A stretch of 64,000 nt of DNA from Viridibacillus sp050279675 (GTDB lineage: Bacteria > Bacillota > Bacilli > Bacillales_A > Planococcaceae). Numbering within the stretch: position 1 is the first letter of the stretch; each line of letters opens with the position of its first letter. The notes under the pieces are model-generated. The model searched no databases. It saw nothing but the letters and a program-made list of their open reading frames with translations, and was not told the origin of the DNA. Location: the NCBI RefSeq assembly GCF_050279675.1, contig NZ_JBNNUK010000014.1, forward strand, positions 1 through 64,000. The letters are read 5' to 3'. The position numbers and the translations under genes are program-made. Below are positions 61,587-64,000 of this stretch, piece after piece.

Positions 61587-61992
61587 ATGAACAAATTAAT
61601 TAGAAGTACCCCAGCTAGTCCAACAAGAGAAATAATGGTTACCATGAGTGCCAGCTATATGACTGAAGAAGCACTTGAAAAACTTAAATCTTGTGTAGAA
61701 ATTGGCCGCACAGGAACTACAGAAGAAGTCATGACAGCAAATTATGCATTTCACCAAATTATCGTAGGTGCAACGAACAATCCAATGATGATTGATATCA
61801 TTGACCGCTTGCAGTCCATCATTTACCTTTTCCAAAAAAACTGTTGTCTATCATAAACGCCCTCTTTTAATAGAAGAGCATAATGACATCTATATCCCTA
61901 TCCTTCAACATAAAGGTGATGAGGCAGAGCGTTTAATGAAAGAACATATACAGAAGGATTTAGAATTTTGTTTGAATCGTATGAGAATGTAG
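61587..61992 (+). pseudogene. Broken GntR-family (FCD domain) regulator
   Basis: Two overlapping frames together encode the ligand-binding FCD domain of a FadR-type GntR regulator: LEKLKSC...TANYAFHQIIVGATNNPMM in the first, EEHNDIYIPILQHKGDEAERLMKEHI in the second. They are joined at a run of seven A near 61833-61839, where one extra A shifts the frame. The N-terminal winged-helix DNA-binding domain is missing altogether; the DUF817 gene and its palindrome lie where it should be. A truncated, frameshifted remnant without regulatory function. Confidence 0.85.
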
Positions 61993-62061
61993 TTAAGCTA
62001 TCAGTCCGTCATACACTTCAGTAAACAAATAAATGTATTCGATGAGTGTTTAGTGCAAACT

Positions 62062-62108
62062 AAAAAGGATATGGAGCTCTTTTAAAGAAAAGAGTCTATA
62101 TCCTTTTT
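62062..62108 (-). terminator. Terminator of the CYTH-like gene
   Basis: On the minus strand AAAAAGGATATAGA...CTCTTTT pairs with AAAAGAG...ATATCCTTTTT, a long stem ending in a U-run, 33 nt after the stop. Confidence 0.87.
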
Positions 62109-62140
62109 GTATGCTCTAACTCATTTAATAATCACAGCAT

Positions 62141-62947
62141 TTACTTCTCCATTACAAATGCAGTTTTCCCACGTTGATCTTCACTAAGATAACCCTCAAC
62201 TTCTAACTTATCATGCCATAATTTTTCAATAGCAGTAGCTTTTGAAGCATTATCTTCTTTTGTTGATAGTTCAACCATAATATCACCTTGATAATTCCAA
62301 ACTTCTATATCTGCCTCGTAACCTGCATAATTGCCCTTATATGTTGTAGCTTTTGCGGGCCCATAAACAACTGACTGCTCTAATGTATTATTGTACCAAC
62401 TTTCAGAATCCCAATTTTGAATTTTTTTCGGTGCATTATCTAAAATTAGTTTTTTTGCTGCTTCAGTATTAACATCGTTAAAAGAAACTTTTGCTGTTTC
62501 TTTTAATGACTCTTTTCTGCTTACCGCAAAATTCTTCTTTCCACCCTTAATATCTAATTCAAATTTATAATTAGACTCGTTCCCAGTGAAACCATGATCT
62601 TGTGTTATCGCAATTGCTTCATCAAGTGGCGTGTTTAAGAATCTTTTTTTGTAAGTAATATCTATCTTATTACTATCTTTATATACACGTAAACGATGGT
62701 TATAGTCCGCTCCTAAGAACGCTTTATTTACTGTATCGAAATAGTAAATTTTCACTTCATCCTTTTTCGTTGCTGAAAAGACATCCATTATCTTAGATTC
62801 TATAAAAATATCAGGTTTGATATTATATTTAATTTCATTTCCGGGATTAATCGCTGCACTCACCTGAGCGGAACCGAATCCGCTAATACACAGAAGAACA
62901 AGAGTAGCCATAAATAACTGTAGTGCTATTTTCTTTACACTTTTCAT
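62141..62947 (-). CDS. Secreted protein with CYTH-like features
   Basis: The 268-aa protein has a signal peptide (1-32, cleaved after a VSA-like site). The mature part has alternating charged strands: IYYFDTVNKAFLGADYNHRLRVY near residue 68, IDITYKKRF near 95, FELDIKGG near 128, and ADIEVWNYQGDIMVELSTKE near 209. This strand pattern resembles CYTH/triphosphate tunnel proteins (Y-D-T...L-R-R...T-K), but the fold is my inference and an extracytoplasmic location would be unusual. It starts 4 nt after the stop of the metallo-hydrolase gene, its GGAGG overlapping that gene's end, so the two are one operon. Confidence 0.6.
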   Translation of the reverse strand: MKSVKKIALQLFMATLVLLCISGFGSAQVSAAINPGNEIKYNIKPDIFIESKIMDVFSATKKDEVKIYYFDTVNKAFLGADYNHRLRVYKDSNKIDITYKKRFLNTPLDEAIAITQDHGFTGNESNYKFELDIKGGKKNFAVSRKESLKETAKVSFNDVNTEAAKKLILDNAPKKIQNWDSESWYNNTLEQSVVYGPAKATTYKGNYAGYEADIEVWNYQGDIMVELSTKEDNASKATAIEKLWHDKLEVEGYLSEDQRGKTAFVMEK

Positions 62948-62951
62948 TATA

Positions 62952-64000
62952 TTATTTCCTCCTTTTTTCTACTAATTTTGTAGAAGTAGTTTTCATATTT
63001 GTTAAACGACTATGAAAATATATAGTATCAGTAGCATTGATTGTTTTTGAAAGCTCTAATGTATCTAGATAGTCTAAATGTGTTTTATAAAAAAACTGTT
63101 TCGATTGAGCTTCATTTCTGGCTAGTATCTTTAAATATCCATCTTTTTTCGTGTAACCTGTAAAAATTACTATTGCAGTTGGATATATGTGTAGTAATTC
63201 CTCAATTTTCCACTCATTAACCTCTGGAACAAAATAGATTGCATTTTCACTCTCTACTCTCTCTCTAAAACAGTCCATCTTAAATGGTTTCAAGATTTCT
63301 TCATATCTAGGTGTACGAATATTTTCTGATGAATTATAGTAATCCTCAAAAAAAGAAAAATATTCTTTATCAATGTTCACTTCTCTTTCTGTATGTTGAA
63401 AAAGATACGTGGCAATATCTGCTGTTTTACCTGAAAAAGAAGACGGGAAAATAATAGGGTGACTTGGTTGTTCGTTGATATAGTTCTTAATCTGTTGTAA
63501 TACTTCCAAATTATTAATCTGTTTCTCAATATGCCCACTATCTATTAAAGCTAAATCATACTTGGTTCCATCTTCTTGTGGTAAAGTGGCATTTAACAAA
63601 TAGGAATCCATGACATAGTCCCCTGAGAAAAATATCACCTCCTTAAAAAATCTAATCTTGTACCAAACACTCCCTACTATATGGCCGCTATAGCCCCACT
63701 GAAATTCAAGATAATCACTAACTCTCAACCACTTCTCAATCGTTGCTGGTTGAAAAATCTTTGTATTTTTAAATGATCGCTTTAAGTGTCTAGCTGTCAT
63801 TTTACTCATAAAGATTTCGCCTTTATAGTCCCATCTTTCAAGCATCGGCAATGCCCCTGAATGATCAATATGCGAATGTGAGATAAATACAGCATCGAGT
63901 TTTTCTACATGATCTTTTGTTAAATTAGGAGGCGTTTTTTCAGCGTTATTCATAATGCCACAGTCGAGCAAAATAGCATGCCCCGCATTTTCTATAAAAA
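62952..64000 (-). CDS. MBL-fold metallo-hydrolase, beta-CASP-like (5' end outside window)
   Basis: The reading frame stays open to the window edge (in frame: ...FIENAGHAILLDCGI...), so the true start lies beyond 64000. Visible motifs: HSHIDHSGALP (metal site), GHIVGSVW (third His motif), FFSGDY (Asp motif). FPSSFSGKTADIATYLF and VIFTGYTKKDGYLKIL correspond to beta-CASP landmarks of the CPSF73/RNase J-like group. Such enzymes usually process RNA or DNA. The catalytic residues look intact. Pairing with a secreted CYTH-like protein is unexpected. Substrate unknown. Confidence 0.8.
   Translation of the reverse strand, partial: FIENAGHAILLDCGIMNNAEKTPPNLTKDHVEKLDAVFISHSHIDHSGALPMLERWDYKGEIFMSKMTARHLKRSFKNTKIFQPATIEKWLRVSDYLEFQWGYSGHIVGSVWYKIRFFKEVIFFSGDYVMDSYLLNATLPQEDGTKYDLALIDSGHIEKQINNLEVLQQIKNYINEQPSHPIIFPSSFSGKTADIATYLFQHTEREVNIDKEYFSFFEDYYNSSENIRTPRYEEILKPFKMDCFRERVESENAIYFVPEVNEWKIEELLHIYPTAIVIFTGYTKKDGYLKILARNEAQSKQFFYKTHLDYLDTLELSKTINATDTIYFHSRLTNMKTTSTKLVEKRRK

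Overview
The window looks like the chromosome of a low-GC, spore-forming Bacillota, most likely Planococcaceae/Caryophanaceae (a Lysinibacillus/Solibacillus-type organism). Reasons: AT-rich DNA, strong AGGAGG-type ribosome binding sites, a Bacillus-type 16S rRNA 5' end, a YtaF-like sporulation membrane protein, guanine and SAM riboswitches, and a MoxR/DUF58/transglutaminase/guaA/pbuG gene order known from Bacillus subtilis (yeaC-yeaD-yebA-guaA-pbuG). The genus is inference. I see no phage, insertion sequence, CRISPR array or tRNA.

Layout. 1-0.5 kb: the truncated 5' end of a leftward 16S rRNA gene with three tandem promoters. 0.5-11.6 kb: a mostly leftward block with MoxR ATPase, DUF58 protein and transglutaminase (coupled by 4-nt overlaps), then guaA and the guanine/hypoxanthine permease. 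The last two each sit behind their own guanine riboswitch. A pentapeptide-repeat protein, a TetR/YqeB-like pair and a 49-aa small protein are inserted here. 11.9-18.5 kb: NAD salvage (pncB-nadE), a phosphoribosyltransferase, an O6-alkylguanine repair protein, a FetAB-type ABC exporter and an FMN reductase. 18.6-21.8 kb: a 21-bp tandem repeat and the cold-sensing desaturase system desR-desK-des. 21.9-27.5 kb: methionine synthesis (YitJ-like protein and MetH) under one SAM-I riboswitch. 27.6-33.3 kb: sortase, HemY/CgoX, a CPA1 sodium/proton antiporter and a YqhT-type Xaa-Pro peptidase.

33.4-52.8 kb is the most interesting part. It holds an oligopeptide importer (oppA on one strand; oppB, oppC and a fused oppD-oppF on the other), the sigma-54 gene rpoN, and a complete predicted 4-hydroxyproline pathway. 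The pathway genes are an epimerase, a multi-subunit D-hydroxyproline dehydrogenase split over two divergent operons, a DapA-like deaminase and a ketoglutarate-semialdehyde dehydrogenase. A PAS/AAA+ sigma-54 activator and an AGCS amino-acid symporter complete the set. Three good -24/-12 promoters precede the three catabolic transcription units, so sigma factor, activator and promoters lie within about 13 kb. A second racemase-family protein in the cluster has lost both catalytic cysteines. Together with the Xaa-Pro peptidase and peptide importer this suggests use of collagen-like peptides (inference).

52.9-64 kb: an OatA-like acetyltransferase, an SH3-amidase, a luciferase-family oxidoreductase, a MerR regulator with a textbook 19-bp-spacer promoter facing a small membrane protein, YtaF, a DUF817 protein, a broken GntR regulator, and a secreted CYTH-like protein paired with a beta-CASP-like metallo-hydrolase that runs off the right edge. 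Start codons were moved from the longest ORF wherever a clear ribosome binding site pointed to an internal start; this is stated in each entry.
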